The notes beneath the pieces were generated by a model. The model worked only from the letters and a program-made list of their open reading frames with translations. It searched no databases and had not been told where the DNA came from. A stretch of DNA of 64,000 bases, from contig NC_092225.1 of the NCBI RefSeq assembly GCF_036320965.1, positions 33,826,387 through 33,890,386 on the forward strand. Direction: 5' to 3'. Shown here in pieces: positions 10,791 to 22,294 of the stretch. Within the stretch, counting starts at the first letter, position 1; the number at the start of each line of letters is the position of its first letter. The position numbers and the translations under genes were made by a program. The stretch comes from Panulirus ornatus. Taxonomy: Eukaryota; Arthropoda; Malacostraca; Decapoda; Palinuridae.

Positions 10791-12490
10791 CAGGAGAGAG
10801 AGGATTAGGACGAGAGTCAGGCAGGATAGGAGATAGAGGCCTGGGACGAGTGCCAGGCAGGACAGGAGAGCGAGGCTTGGTCCGAGAGTCAGGGGGGGGG
10901 GGGGGGGGGGGGCAGGAGAAAGAATCTTGGGACGAGAGTCAGGCAGGACAGGAGAGAGAGGCTTGGGAGGAGACGCAAGCAGGATATTAGATAGAGTCCT
11001 GGGACGAGTGTCAGGCAGGACAGGAGAGCGAGGCTTGGGACGAAAGTCAGGGGGGACAGAAGAAAGAGTCTTGGGACGAGAGTCAGGCAGGACAGGAGAG
11101 AGAGGCTTGGGAGGAGAGGCAGGCAGGACAGGAGAGAGAGGCATGGGACGAGAGTCAGGCAGGAGAGGAGAGAGAGGCTTGGGACGAGAGTCAGGCAGGA
11201 CACGAGAGTGCGGCTTGGGATGACAGTCAGGAATGACAGGAGAGAGAGGCTTTGGACGAGAGTCAGGACATGAGAGAGAGGCTTCGCAGGAGACGCGGGC
11301 AGAAACGGGAGAGAGTCATGGGGCGAGAATCCTGCAGGTTAGGAGAGAGGTGCTTCGGACGAGAGGCAGGCAGGACAGGAGAGAGAGTCTTGGGACGAGA
11401 GTCAGGCAGGACACGAGAGAGAGGCTTCGGATGCGAGTCATGAAGGAAAAAAGAAAGAGGCATGGGACGAGAGTCAGGCAGGACAGGAGAGATAGTCTTG
11501 GGACGAGAGTCAGGCAGGAGAGGAGAGAGAAGCTTAAGACGACAGTCAGGCAGTGCCGGATAGAGAGGATTGGGACGAGAGTCACGCAGGACAGGAGAGA
11601 GAGGCTTGGGACGAGAGTCAGGCAGGACAGGAGAGAGAGGTTTAGGATGAGAGTCAGGCAGGACAGGAGAGAGAGTCTTTGGACGAGAGTTAGGCATGAC
11701 TGTAGAGAGAGAGGTTTAAGACAAGAGTCAGGCAGGACAGGAGAGAGAGGCTTGAGACTAGAGTGAGGAATGACAGAGAGAGAGGATTAGGAAGAAAGTC
11801 AGACTTGACAGGTGAGAGAGGCTAAGGACGGAAGTCAGGCAGAGCCGGATAGAGAGGCTTGGGATGAGAGTCAGGCAGGATAGAAGAGAGATTCATGGGA
11901 AGAGAGTCAGGCAGGACAAGAGGGAGAGTCTTCGGACGAGAGTCAAGCAGGACAGGAGAGAGTGGCTTGAGACGAGAGTCAGGCAGGACTGGAGGGAGAG
12001 GCTTGAGACGAGAGCCAGACAGGTTAGGAGAGAAAGGTTTGGGACGAGAGTTATTCAGGACAAGAGAGAGGGGCTTGGGGACAGAGTCAAGCAGGAATGG
12101 AGAGAGAGGCCTGGGACGAGAGTCAGGCAAGACAGGAGAGAGATGCTTGGGACGAGAGTCAGGCAGGATAGGAGAGAGACTCTTGGGACGAGAATCCTGC
12201 AGTGTAGGAGAGGGGCTTCGGACGAGAGAGAGGCAGGACAGGAGAGAGAGGCTTAGGACGACAGTCAGTCAGGGTAGGAGAGAGAGGCTTGGGACGAGAG
12301 TCAGGCAGTACAGGAGAGAAGAGGCTTGGGACGAGAGTCAGGAACAACAGGAGAGAGAGGATTAGGAAGAAAGTCATGCAGGAAAGGAGAGAGAGAGGCT
12401 TAGGACGGGAGTCGTGCAGAGCCGGATAGAGAGGCCTGGGATGAGAGTCAGGCAGGATAGAAGAGAGAGTCATGGGACTAGAGTCAGGCA
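10791..12490 (+). repeat. Higher-order unit L3, copy 1 (about 1.69 kb)
   Basis: A run of about 47 monomers, repeated at once as 12491-14190. Landmarks in order are GGATAGGAGATAGAGGCCTGGG (10825), a G-run monomer, GACGCAAGCAGGATATTA, GACATGAGAGAGAGGCTTCG, AATCCTGCAGGTTAGG, a GTGCCGGATAG monomer, GTTATTCAGGACAAG and GTCGTGCAGAGCCGG. Spacing to copy 2 is 1,703 bp left of the G run and 1,690 bp right of it, so most of the length difference lies in that one tract. Confidence 0.85.
10892..10912 (+). repeat. G21 homopolymer inside the array
   Basis: Twenty-one consecutive G interrupt a monomer that elsewhere reads GTCAGGGGGGACAGGAG with six or seven G. The sister copy at 12595-12601 has seven. The AC that normally follows is also altered, reading GGCAGGAG. 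It could be polymerase-slippage expansion of the short G run or a homopolymer sequencing error. If real, it is a strong G-quadruplex candidate. Confidence 0.9.
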
Positions 12491-14190
12491 GGACAGGAGA
12501 GAGAGTATTAGGACGAGAGTCAGGCATGATAGGAGATAGAGGCCTGGGACGAGTGACAGGCAGGACAGGAGAGCGAGGCTTGGTCAGGGAGTCAGGGGGG
12601 GACAGAAGAAAGAATCTTGGGACGATAGTCAGGCAGGACAGGAGAGAGAGGCTTGGGAGGAGACGCAAGCAGGATATTATATAGAGGCCTGGGACGAGTG
12701 TCAGGCGGGACAGGAGAGCGAGGCTTGGGACGAAAGTCAGTGGGGACAGAAGAAATAGTCTTGGGACGAGAGTCAGGCAGGACAGGAGAGAGAGGCTTGG
12801 GAGGAGAGGCAGGCAGGACAGGAGAGAGAGGCTTGGGACGAGAGTCAGGCAGGAGAGGAGAGAGAGGCTTGGGACGAGAGTCAGGCAGGACACGAGAGTG
12901 CGGCTTGGGATGACAGTCAGGAATGACAGGAGAGAGAGGCTTTGGACGAGAGTCAGGACATGAGAGAGAGGCTTCGCAGGAGACGCGGGCAGAAACGGGA
13001 GAGAGTCATGGGGCGAGAAGCCTGCAGGTTAGGAGAGAGGTGCTTCGGACGAGAGGCAGGCAGGACAGGAGAGAGAGTCTTGGGACGAGAGTCAGGCAGG
13101 ACACGAGAGAGAGGCTTCGGATGAGAGTCAGGAAGTTCAAAAGAAAGAGGCATGGGACGAGAGTCAGGCAGAACAGGAGAGATAGGCTTGGGACGAGAGT
13201 CAGGCAGGAGAGGAGAGAGAAGCTTGAGACGACAGTCAGGCAGTGCCGGATGGAGAGGATTGGGACGAGAGTCACGCAGGACCGGAGAGAGAGGCTTGGG
13301 ACGAGACTCAGGCAGGACAGGAGAGAGAGGTTTAGGATGAAAGTCAGGCAGGACAGGAGAGAGAGTCTTTGGACGAGAGTTAGGCATGACTGTAGAGAGA
13401 GAGGTTTAAGACAAGAGTCAGGCAGGACAGGAGAGAGAGGCTTGAGACTAGAGTGAGGAATGACAGGAGAGAGAGGATTAGGAAGAAAGTCAGACTTGAC
13501 AGGTGAGAGATGCTAAGGTTGGAAGTCAGGCAGAGCCGGATAGAGAGGCTTGTCATGAGAGTCAGGCAGGATAGAAGAGAGATTCATGGGACGAGAGTCA
13601 TGCAGGACAGGAGGGAGAGTCTTCGGACGAGAGTACAGCAGGACAGGAGAGAGTGGCTTGAGACGAGAGTCAGGCAGGACTGGAGGGAGAGGCTTGAGAC
13701 GAGAGCCAGACAGGTTAGGAGAGAAAGGTTTGGGACGAGAGTTATTCAGGACAAGAGAGAGGGGCTTGGGGACAGAGTCAAGCAGGAATGGAGAGAGAGG
13801 CCTGGGACGAGAGTCAGGCAATACAGGAGAGAGATGCTTGGGACGAGAGTCAGGCAGGATAGGAGAGAGACGCTTGGGACGAGAATCCTGCAGTGTAGGA
13901 AAGGGGCTTCGGACGAGAGAGAGGCAGGACAGGAGAGAGAGGCTTAGGACGACAGTCAGTCAGGGTAGGAGAGAGGGTTGTTACGAGACTCAGGCAGTAC
14001 AAGAGAGAGAGGCTTGGGACGAGAGTCAGGAACAACAGGAGAGAGAGGATTAGGAAGAAAGTCATGCAGGACAGGAGAGAGAGAGGCTTAGGACGGGAGT
14101 CGTGCAGAGCCGGATAGAGAGGCTTGGGATGAGAGTCAGGCAGGATAGAAGAGAGAGTCATGGGACGAGAGTCTGGCAGGACAGGAGGGA
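12491..14190 (+). repeat. Higher-order unit L3, copy 2
   Basis: Direct repeat of 10791-12490 with the same order of rare monomers: GACATGAGAGAGAGGCTTCG at about 12959, AAGCCTGCAGGTTAGG at about 13018, GTTATTCAGG at 13738 and GTCGTGCAGAGCC at about 14099. It differs by scattered substitutions, a shorter G run (12595-12601), and a missing segment around 13975-13985. The right end passes into a related but diverged arrangement. Confidence 0.85.
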
Positions 14191-15416
14191 GAGTCTTCGG
14201 ACGAGAGTCAAGCAGAACAGGGGAGAGAGGCTTGAGATGAGAGTCAGGCAGTACTTGAGGGAGAGGCTTGAAACGAGAGCCAGACAGGTTAGCAGAGAAA
14301 GGTTTATGACGAGAGTTATTCAGGACAAGAGAGAGGGGCTTCGGGAAAGAGTCAAGCAGGAATGGTGAGAGAGGCCTGGGACGAGAGTCAGGCAAGACAG
14401 GAGAGAGGGGCTTGGGACGAGAGTCAGGTGGGACACGACAGAGAGGCTTAGGATGAGAGACAGGCAAAACAGAAGAGAAAAGCGTGGGACGAGAGTCAGG
14501 CAGGACAGGAGAAAGAGGGTTAGGACGAGAGTCAAGCAGGATAGGATATAAAGGCCTGGGCAGGAGAGGAAAGCGAGGCTTGGGGCAAGAGTCAGGGGGG
14601 ACAGGAGAAAGAGTCTTGGGACGAGAGTCAGGCAGGACAAAATAGAGAGGTTTGGGAGGAGAGGCAGGCAGGACCGGAGAGAGAGGCATGGGACGAGAGT
14701 CAGGCAGGACAGTAGAGAGTTGCTTGGGACGAGAGTCAGGCATGACAGGAGAGAGAGAGGCTTGGGACGACTGTGAGGAAGGACAGGAGATAGAGTCTTG
14801 GGATGAAAGTGAGGCAGGACAGGAGACAGAGACTTGGTGGGAGAGGCAGGCAAGACCGGATAAAGAAGCATGGGACGAGACTCAGGCAGAAGAGGAGAGA
14901 GAGGCTTGGGACGAGAGTCAGGCAGGACAGGAGAGAGACGCTTGGGACCAGAATCCTGCACAGTAGGAGAGGGGCTTCGGACGACAGGCAGGCAGGATAG
15001 GATGGAGAATCTTGGACGAGAGTCAGGCAGGACAGGAGAGAGAGGCTTCGGATGAGAGTCAGGCAGGATAGAAGAGAGAGGCATGGGACGAGAGTCAGGC
15101 AGGACAGGAGAAGGAGTCTTCGAACGAGAGTCAAGCAGGACGTGAGAGAGAGAGGCTTGAGAGGAGAGTCAGGCAGGACAGGAGAGCGAGGCTTGGGACG
15201 AGAGTCAGGGGGGACAGGAGAAAGAGACTTGGGACGAGAGTCAGGCAGGACAGGAGAGAGAGCCTTAGGTGGAGAGGCAGGCAGGACCGGAGAGAGAGGC
15301 ATGGGACGAGAGTCAGGCAGGAAAGTAGAGAGTGGCTTGGGACGAAAGTCAGGCAGGACAGGAGAGTAAGGCTTGGGACGACAGTCAGGAATGACAGAAG
15401 AAAGAGGATTTGGACG
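14191..15416 (+). repeat. Satellite, diverged L3-like monomers
   Basis: About 34 monomers with L3-type landmarks: GTTATTCAGGACAAG at 14314, a GAGTCAGGGGGGACAGG monomer near 14590, and a mutated marker AATCCTGCACAGTAGG near 14950. Their spacing matches neither L3 nor the following units. The marker monomer has lost its PstI site by substitution (CTGCAC). No other element is seen. Confidence 0.8.
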
Positions 15417-18134
15417 TCAGGACATGAGAGGGAGGCTTCGCAGGAGACGCAAGCAGAAACGGGGAGAGAGGCATGGGACGAGAGTAAGGCAGGAGAGGAG
15501 AGAGAGGCTTGGGACGAGAGTCAGTCAGGACAGGAAAGAGAGGCTTGGGACGATAATCCTTTAGGTTAGGAGAGAGGGGCTTCGGACGAGAGGCAGGCAG
15601 AACAGGAGAGAGAGTGTTGGGACGAGCGTCAGGCAGGACGCGAGAGAGAGGCTTCGGATGAGTGTCAGGCAGGACAAAAGAAGGAGGCATGGGACGAGAG
15701 TCAGGCAGGACAGGAGAGAGAGGCTTGGGACGAGAGTCAGGCAGGAGAGGAGAGAGAGGCTTGGGACGACAGTCAGGCAGTGCCGGATAGAGAGGATTGG
15801 GACGAGAGTCACGCAAGACAGGAGAGAGAGGCTTGGGACGAGAGTCGGGCAGGACAGGAGAGAGAGGTTTAGGATGAGAGTCAGGCAGGACAGGAGACAG
15901 AGTCCTTGGACGAGAGTTAGGCAGGACTGGAGAGAGAGAGGCTTGAGACGAGAGTCAGGAATGAAAGGAGAGAGAGGATTAGGAAGTAAGTCTGGCAGGA
16001 CAGTTTAGAGAGGATTAGGACGGGAGTCAGGGAGAGCCGGATAGACATGCTTGGGATGAGAGTCAGGCAGGATAGAAGAGAGAGTCATGGGAGGAGAGGC
16101 AGGCAGGACCGGAGAGAGAGGCATGGGACGAGAGTCAGGCAGGACACTAGAGAGATGCTTGGGACGAGAGTCAGTCAGGAGAGGAGAGAGAGGTTTGATA
16201 CGAGAGTCAGGCAGGACAGGAGAGAGAGACTTGGGAGGAGAAGCAGGCAGGACCGGAGAGAGAGGCATGTTACGAGATTCAGGCAGGAGAGGAGAGAGAG
16301 GCTTGGGACGAGAGTCAGGCAGGACAGGAGAGAGAGGCTTGGGAGGAGAGTCAGGCAGGACAGGAGAGAGATGCTTGGGGCGAAAGTCAGTCAGGAAAGG
16401 AGAGAGAGGCTTGGGACGAGAGTCAGGCAGGACAGGAGAGAGAGACATGGGAGGAGAGGCAGGAAGGACCGGAGAGAGGGAGGCATGTTACGAGTCAGGC
16501 AGGAGAGGAGAGAGAGGCTTGGGACGAGAGTCAGGCAGGATAGGAGAGATACGCTTGGGACGAGAATCCGGCAGTGTAGGAGAGGGGCTTCGGACGAGAG
16601 GGAGGCAGGACAGGAGAGAGAGGCTTGGGACGACGGTCAGGCACGGGAGGAGAGAGAAGCTTGGGACGAGAGTCAGGCAGGACAGGAGAGACAGGCTTGG
16701 GATGAGAGTCAGGAACAACAGGAGAGAGATGATTAGGAAGAATGTCATGCTGGACGGGGGAGAGGCTTGGGACGGGAGTCAGGTGGAGCCGGATAGAGAG
16801 TCTTAGGATGAGAGTCAGGCAGGATAGAAGAGAGAGTCATGGGACGAGAGTCAGGCAGGGCAGGAGGGAGAGTCTTCGAACGAGATTCAAGCAGAACAGG
16901 AGAGAGAGGCTTGAGACGAGAGTCAGGCAGGACTGGAGGGAGAGGCTTGGGACGAGAGCCACACAGGTTAGGAGAGAGAGGTTTGGGACGACAGTTATTC
17001 AGGACAAGAGAGAGGGGCTTGGGGACAGAGTCACGCAGGAATGGATATAGAGGCCTGGGAGGAGAGTCAGGCAAGACAGGAGAGAGGGGCTTGGGACGAG
17101 AGTCATGTGGGACATGACAGAGAGGCTTAGGATGAGAGACAGGCAAAACAGAAGAGACAAGCGTGGGACGACAGTCAAACAGGACAGGTGAGAGAGAGGC
17201 TCGGGACGAGAGTCATGCAGGACAGGAGAGAGAGGGTTAGGACGCGAGTCAGGCAGGATAGGGTATAAAGGGCTGGGACGAGTGTCAGGCAGGAGAGGAG
17301 AGCGAGGCTTGGGACAAAAGTCAGGGGGAACAGGAGAAAGAATCTTGGGACGAGAGTCATGCAGGACAAAAGAGAGAGGTTTGGGAGGAGAGGCAGGCAG
17401 GACCGGAGAGAGAGTCATGGGACGAGAGTCAGGCAGGACCGGAGAGAGATGCTTGGGACGAGAGTCAGGCATGACAGGAGAGAGAGGCTTGGGACGACAG
17501 TCAGGAAAGACAGGAGATATAGTCTTGGGATGAGAGTCCGGCAGGACAGGAGACAGAGACTTGGGGGAAGAGGCAGGCAGGACCGGAGAGAGAAGCATGG
17601 GACGAGAGTCAGGCAGAAGAGGAGAGAGAGGCTTGGGCCGAGAGTCAGGCAGGACAGGCGAGAGGCGCTTGGGACCAGAATCCTGCACGGTAGGAGAGGG
17701 GCCTCGGACGAGAGGCAGGCAGGACAGGATGGAGAGTCTTGGACGAGAGTCAGGCAGAACAGGAGAGAGAAGCTTCGGATGAGAGTCAGGTAGGATGGAA
17801 GAGAGAGGCATGGGACGAGAGTCAGGCAGGACAGGAGAAGGAGTCCTCGAACGAGAGTCAAGCAGGACAGGAGAGAGAGGCTTGATAGGGGAGTCAGGCA
17901 GGACAGGAGAGCGAGGCTTGGGACGAGAGTCAGGGGGGACAGGAGAAAGAGACTTGGGACGAGAGTCAGGCAGGACAGGAGAGAGAGGCTTAGGAAGAAA
18001 GGCAGGCAGGACCGGAGAGAGAGGTATGGGACGAGAGTCAGGCAGGACAGGAGAGAGAGGCTTGGGACGAAAGTCAGGCAGGACAGGAGAGTGAGGCTTG
18101 GGACGACAGTCAGGAATGACAGGAGAAAGAGGCT
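15417..18134 (+). repeat. Higher-order unit L4, long variant (about 2.7 kb)
   Basis: I place unit boundaries at the landmark CAGGACATGAGAG followed by GGAGACGCAGGCAGAAACGG. Here the unit starts at about 15417 and runs to the next landmark at 18135. It carries an eroded marker (AATCCTTTAGG near 15555), a GCAGTGCCGGATAG monomer, a GGCATGTTACGAG monomer repeated twice (about 16265 and 16490), an AATCCGGCAG variant and GTTATTCAGG at 16990. The extra length relative to later L4 units reflects additional GGCATGTTACGAG-containing segments. Confidence 0.7.
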
Positions 18135-20323
18135 TTGGTCGAGAGTCAGGACATGAGAGAGAGGCTTCGCAGGAGACGCAGGCAGAAACGGGGAGAGAGG
18201 CATGGGAGGAGAGTAAGGCAGGAGAGGAGAGAGAGGCTTGGGACGAGAGTCAGTCAGGACAGGAGAGAGAGGCTTGGGACGAGAATCCTGCAGGTTAGGA
18301 GAGAGGGCCTTCGGAAGAGAGGGAGGCAGGACAGGAGAGAGGGTCTTGGGACGAGAGTCAGGCATGACGCGAGAGAGAGGCTTCGGATGAGAGTGAGGCA
18401 GGACAAAAGAAGGAGGCATGGGACGAGAGTCAGGCAGGACATGAGAGAGAGGCTTGGGACGAGAGTCAGGCAGGAGAGGAGGGATAGGCTTGGGACGACA
18501 ATCAAGCAGTGCCGGATTGAGAGGATTGGGACGAGAGTCACGCAGGACAAGAGAGAGAGGCTTGGGACGAGAGGCGGGCAGGACAGGAGAGAGATGTTTA
18601 GGATGAGAGTCAGGCAGGAGAGGAGAGAGAGTCTTTGGACGAGAGTTAGGCAGGACTGGAGAGAGAAAGGCTTGAGACGAGAGTCAGGAATGATAGGAGA
18701 GAGAGGATTAGTAAGAAAGTCAGGCAGGACAGTTGAGAGAGGCTTAGGACGGGAGTCAGGCAGAGCCGGAGAGAGAAGCTTGGGATGAGAGTCAGGCAGG
18801 ATAGAAGAGAGAGTCATGGGAGGAGAGGCAGGCAGAACTGGAGAGAGAGGCTTGGGACGAGAGTCAGGCAGGACAGGAGAGAGACGCTTGGGACGAGAGT
18901 CAGGCAGGACAGGAGAGATGCTTGGGGCGAAAGTCAGTCAGGACAGGAGAGAGAGGCTTGTGACGAGAGTCAGGTAGGACAGGAGAGAGAGACATGGGAG
19001 GAGAGGGAAGCAGGACCGGAGAGAGAGGCATGTTACGAGAGTCAGGCAGGAGAGGAGAGAGAGGCTTGGGACGAGAGTCAGGCTGGATAGGAGAGATACG
19101 CTTGGGACGAGAATCCTGCAGTGTAGGAGAGGGGCTTCGGACGAGAGGGAGTCAGGACAGGAGAGAGAGGTTTGGGACGAGAGCCAGACAGGATAGGAGA
19201 GAAAGGTTTAGGACGACAGTTATTCAGTACAAGAGAGAGGGGCTTGGGGACAGAGTCAAGCAGGAATGGATATAGAGGCATGGGAGGAGAGTCAGGCAAG
19301 ACAGGAAAGAGGGGCTTGGGACGAGAGTCAGGTGAGACATGACAAAGAGGCTTAGGATGAGAGACAGGCAAAACAGAAGAGACAAGCATGGGACGAGAGT
19401 TAAGCAGGACAGGGGAGAGAGAGGCTCGGGACGAGAGTCATGCAGGACAGGAGAGAGAGGGTTAGGACGAGAGTCAGGCAGGATAAGATATAAAGGCCTG
19501 GGACGAGTGTCAGACAGGAGAGGAGAGCGAGGCTTGGGACAAGAGTCAGGGGGGACAGGAGAAAGAATCTTGGGACGAGAGTCAGGCAGGACAAAAGAGA
19601 GAGGTTCGGGAGGAGAGGCAGGCAGGACCGGAGAGAGAGGCATGGGACGAGAGTCAGGCAGGACAGGAGAGAGATGCTTGGGACGACAGTCAGGAAGGAC
19701 AGGAGATATAGTCTTGGGATTAGAGTCAGGCAGGACAGGAGACAGACACTTGGGGGGAGAGGCAGGCAGGACCGGAAAAAGAAGAATGGTGCGAGAGTCA
19801 GGCAGACGAGGAGAGAGAGGCTTGGAACGAGAGTGAGGCAGGACAGGCGAGAGACGCTTGGGACCAGAATCCTGCACGGTAGGAGAGGGGCTTCGGACGA
19901 GAGGCAGGCAGGACAGGATGGAGAGTCTTGGACGAGAGTCAGGCAGGACAGGAAAGAGAGGCTTCGGATGAGAGTCAGGCAGTATGGAAGAGAGAGGCAT
20001 GGGACGAGAGTCAGGCGGGACAGGAGAAGGAGCCCTCGAACGAGAGTCAAGCAGGACAGGAGAGAGAGGCTTGAGAGGAGAGTCAGGCAGGACAGGAGAG
20101 CGAGGCTTGGGACGAGAGTCAGGGGGGACAGGAGAAAGAGACTTGGGACGAGAGTCAGGCAGGATAGGAGAGAGAACCTTAGGAAGAGAGGCAGGCATGA
20201 CCGGAGAGAGAGGCATGGGACGAGAGTCAGGCAGGACAGGAGAGAGAGGCTTGGGACGAGAGTCATACAGGACAGAAGAGTGAGGCTTTGGACGACAGTC
20301 AGGAATGACAGGAGAAAGAGGCT
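18135..20323 (+). repeat. Higher-order unit L4 (2,189 bp)
   Basis: Starts at the CAGGACATGAGAG landmark and contains, in order, AATCCTGCAGG (18284), a GTGCCGGATTGAG monomer, GGACCGGAGAGAG, GGCATGTTACGAG (about 19030), AATCCTGCAGTG (19107), GTTATTCAGTAC (19207) and AATCCTGCACGG (19868). It is 218 bp longer than the next unit, which is about six monomers. Confidence 0.8.
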
Positions 20324-22294
20324 TTGGTCGAGAGTCAGGACATGAGAGAGAGGCTTCGCAGGAGACGCAGGCAGAAACGGGGAGAGAGGCATGGGAGGAG
20401 AGTAAGGCAGGAGAGGAGAGAGAGGCTTGGGACGAGAGTCAGTCAGGACAGGAGAGAGAGGCTTGGGACGAGAGTCAGGCAGGAGAGGAGAGAGAGGCTT
20501 GGGACGACAGTCAGAAAGTGCCGGTTAGAGAGGATTGGGAAGAGAGTCACGCAGGACAGGAGAGAGAGGCTTGGGACGAGAGTCGGGCAGGACAGGAGAG
20601 AGATGTTTAGGATGAGAGTCAGGCAGGACAGGAGAGAGAGTCTTTGGACGAGAGTTAGGCAGGACTGGAGAGAGAGAGGCTTGAGACGAGAGTCAGGAAT
20701 GACAGGAGAGAGAGGATTAGTAAGAAAGTCAGGCAGGACAGTTGAGAGAGGCTTAGGACGGGAGTCAGTCAGAGCCGGATAGAGAAGCTTGGGATGAGAG
20801 TCAGGCAGGATAGAAGAGAGTCATGGGAGGAGAGGCAGGCAGGACCGGAGAGAGAGGCATGGGACGAGAGTCAGGCAGGACAGGAGAGAGATGCTTGTGA
20901 CGAGAGTCAGTCAGGACAGGAGAGAGAGGCTTGGGACGAGTCAGGTAGGACAGGAGAGAGAGAGATGGGAGGAGAGGCAGGCAAGACCGGAGAGAGAGGC
21001 ATGTTACGAGAGTCAGGCAGGAGAGGAGAGAGAGGCATGGGACGAGAGTCAGGCAGGATAGGAGAGATACGCTTGGGACGAGAATCCTGCAGTGTAGGAG
21101 AGGGGCTTCGGACGAGAGGGAGTCAGGACACTAGAGAGAGGCTTGGGACGAGAACCAGACAGGATAGGAGAGAAATGTTTGGGACGACAGTTATTCAGGA
21201 CAAGAGAGAGGGGCTTGCGGACAGAGTCAAGCAGGAATGGATATAGAGGCCTGGGAAGAGAGTCAGGCAAGATAGGAGAGAGGGGCTTGGGACGAGAGTC
21301 AGGTGGGACATGACAGAGAGGCTTAGGATGAGAGACAGGCAAAACAGAAGAGACAAGCATGGGACGAGAGTTAAGCAAGACATGTGAGAGAGAGGCTCGG
21401 GACGAGAGTCATGCAGGACAGGAGAGAGAGGGTTAGGACGAGAGTCAGGCAGGATAAGATAGAAAGGCCTGGGACGAGTGTCAGGCAGGAGAGGAGAGCG
21501 AGGCTTGGGACAAGAGTCAGGGGGGACAGGAGAAAGAATCTTGGGACGAGAGTCAGGCAGGACAAAAGAGAGAGGTTCGGGAGGAGAGGCAGGCAGGACC
21601 GGAGAGAGAGGCATGGGACGAGAGTCAGGCAGGACATGAGAGAGATGCTTGGGACGACAGTCAGGAAGGACAGGAGATATAGTCTTGGGATTAGAGTTAA
21701 GCAGGACAGGAGACAGACACTTGGGGGGAGAGGCAGGCAGGACCGGAAAAAGAAGCATGGTGCGAGAGTCAGGCAGACGAGGAGAGAGAGGCTTGGAACG
21801 AGAGTGAGGCAGGACAGGCAAGAGACGCTTGGGACCAGAATCCTGCACGGTAGGAGAGGGGCTTCGGACGAGAGGCAGGCAGGACAGGATGGAGAGTCTT
21901 GGACGAGAGTCAGGCAGGACAGGAGAGAGAGGCTTCGGATGGGAGTCAGGCAGTATGGAAGAGAGAGGCATGGGACGAGAGTCAGGCGGGACAGGAGAAG
22001 GAGCCCTCGAACGAGAGTGAAGCAGGACAGGAGAGAGAGGCTTGAGAGGAGAGTCAGGCAGGACAGGAGAGCGAGGCTTGGGACGAGAGTCAGGGGGGAC
22101 AGGAAAAAGAGACTTGGGACGAGAGTCAGGCAGGATAGGAGAGAGAGGCTTAGGAAGAGAGGCAGGTAGGACCGGAGAGAGAGGCATGGGACGAGAGTCA
22201 GGCAGGACAGGAGAGAGAGGCTTGGGACGAGAGTCAGGCAGGACAGGAGAGTGAGGCTTGGGACGACAGTCAGGAATGACAGGAGAAAGAGGCT
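20324..22294 (+). repeat. Higher-order unit L4 (1,971 bp)
   Basis: Same landmark order as the preceding unit but without the first AATCCTGCAGG segment after the start, which accounts for the shorter length. The stretch 21195-22187 matches 19224-20216 almost base for base at a spacing of exactly 1,971 bp. This indicates recent duplication of the whole unit. Confidence 0.85.
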
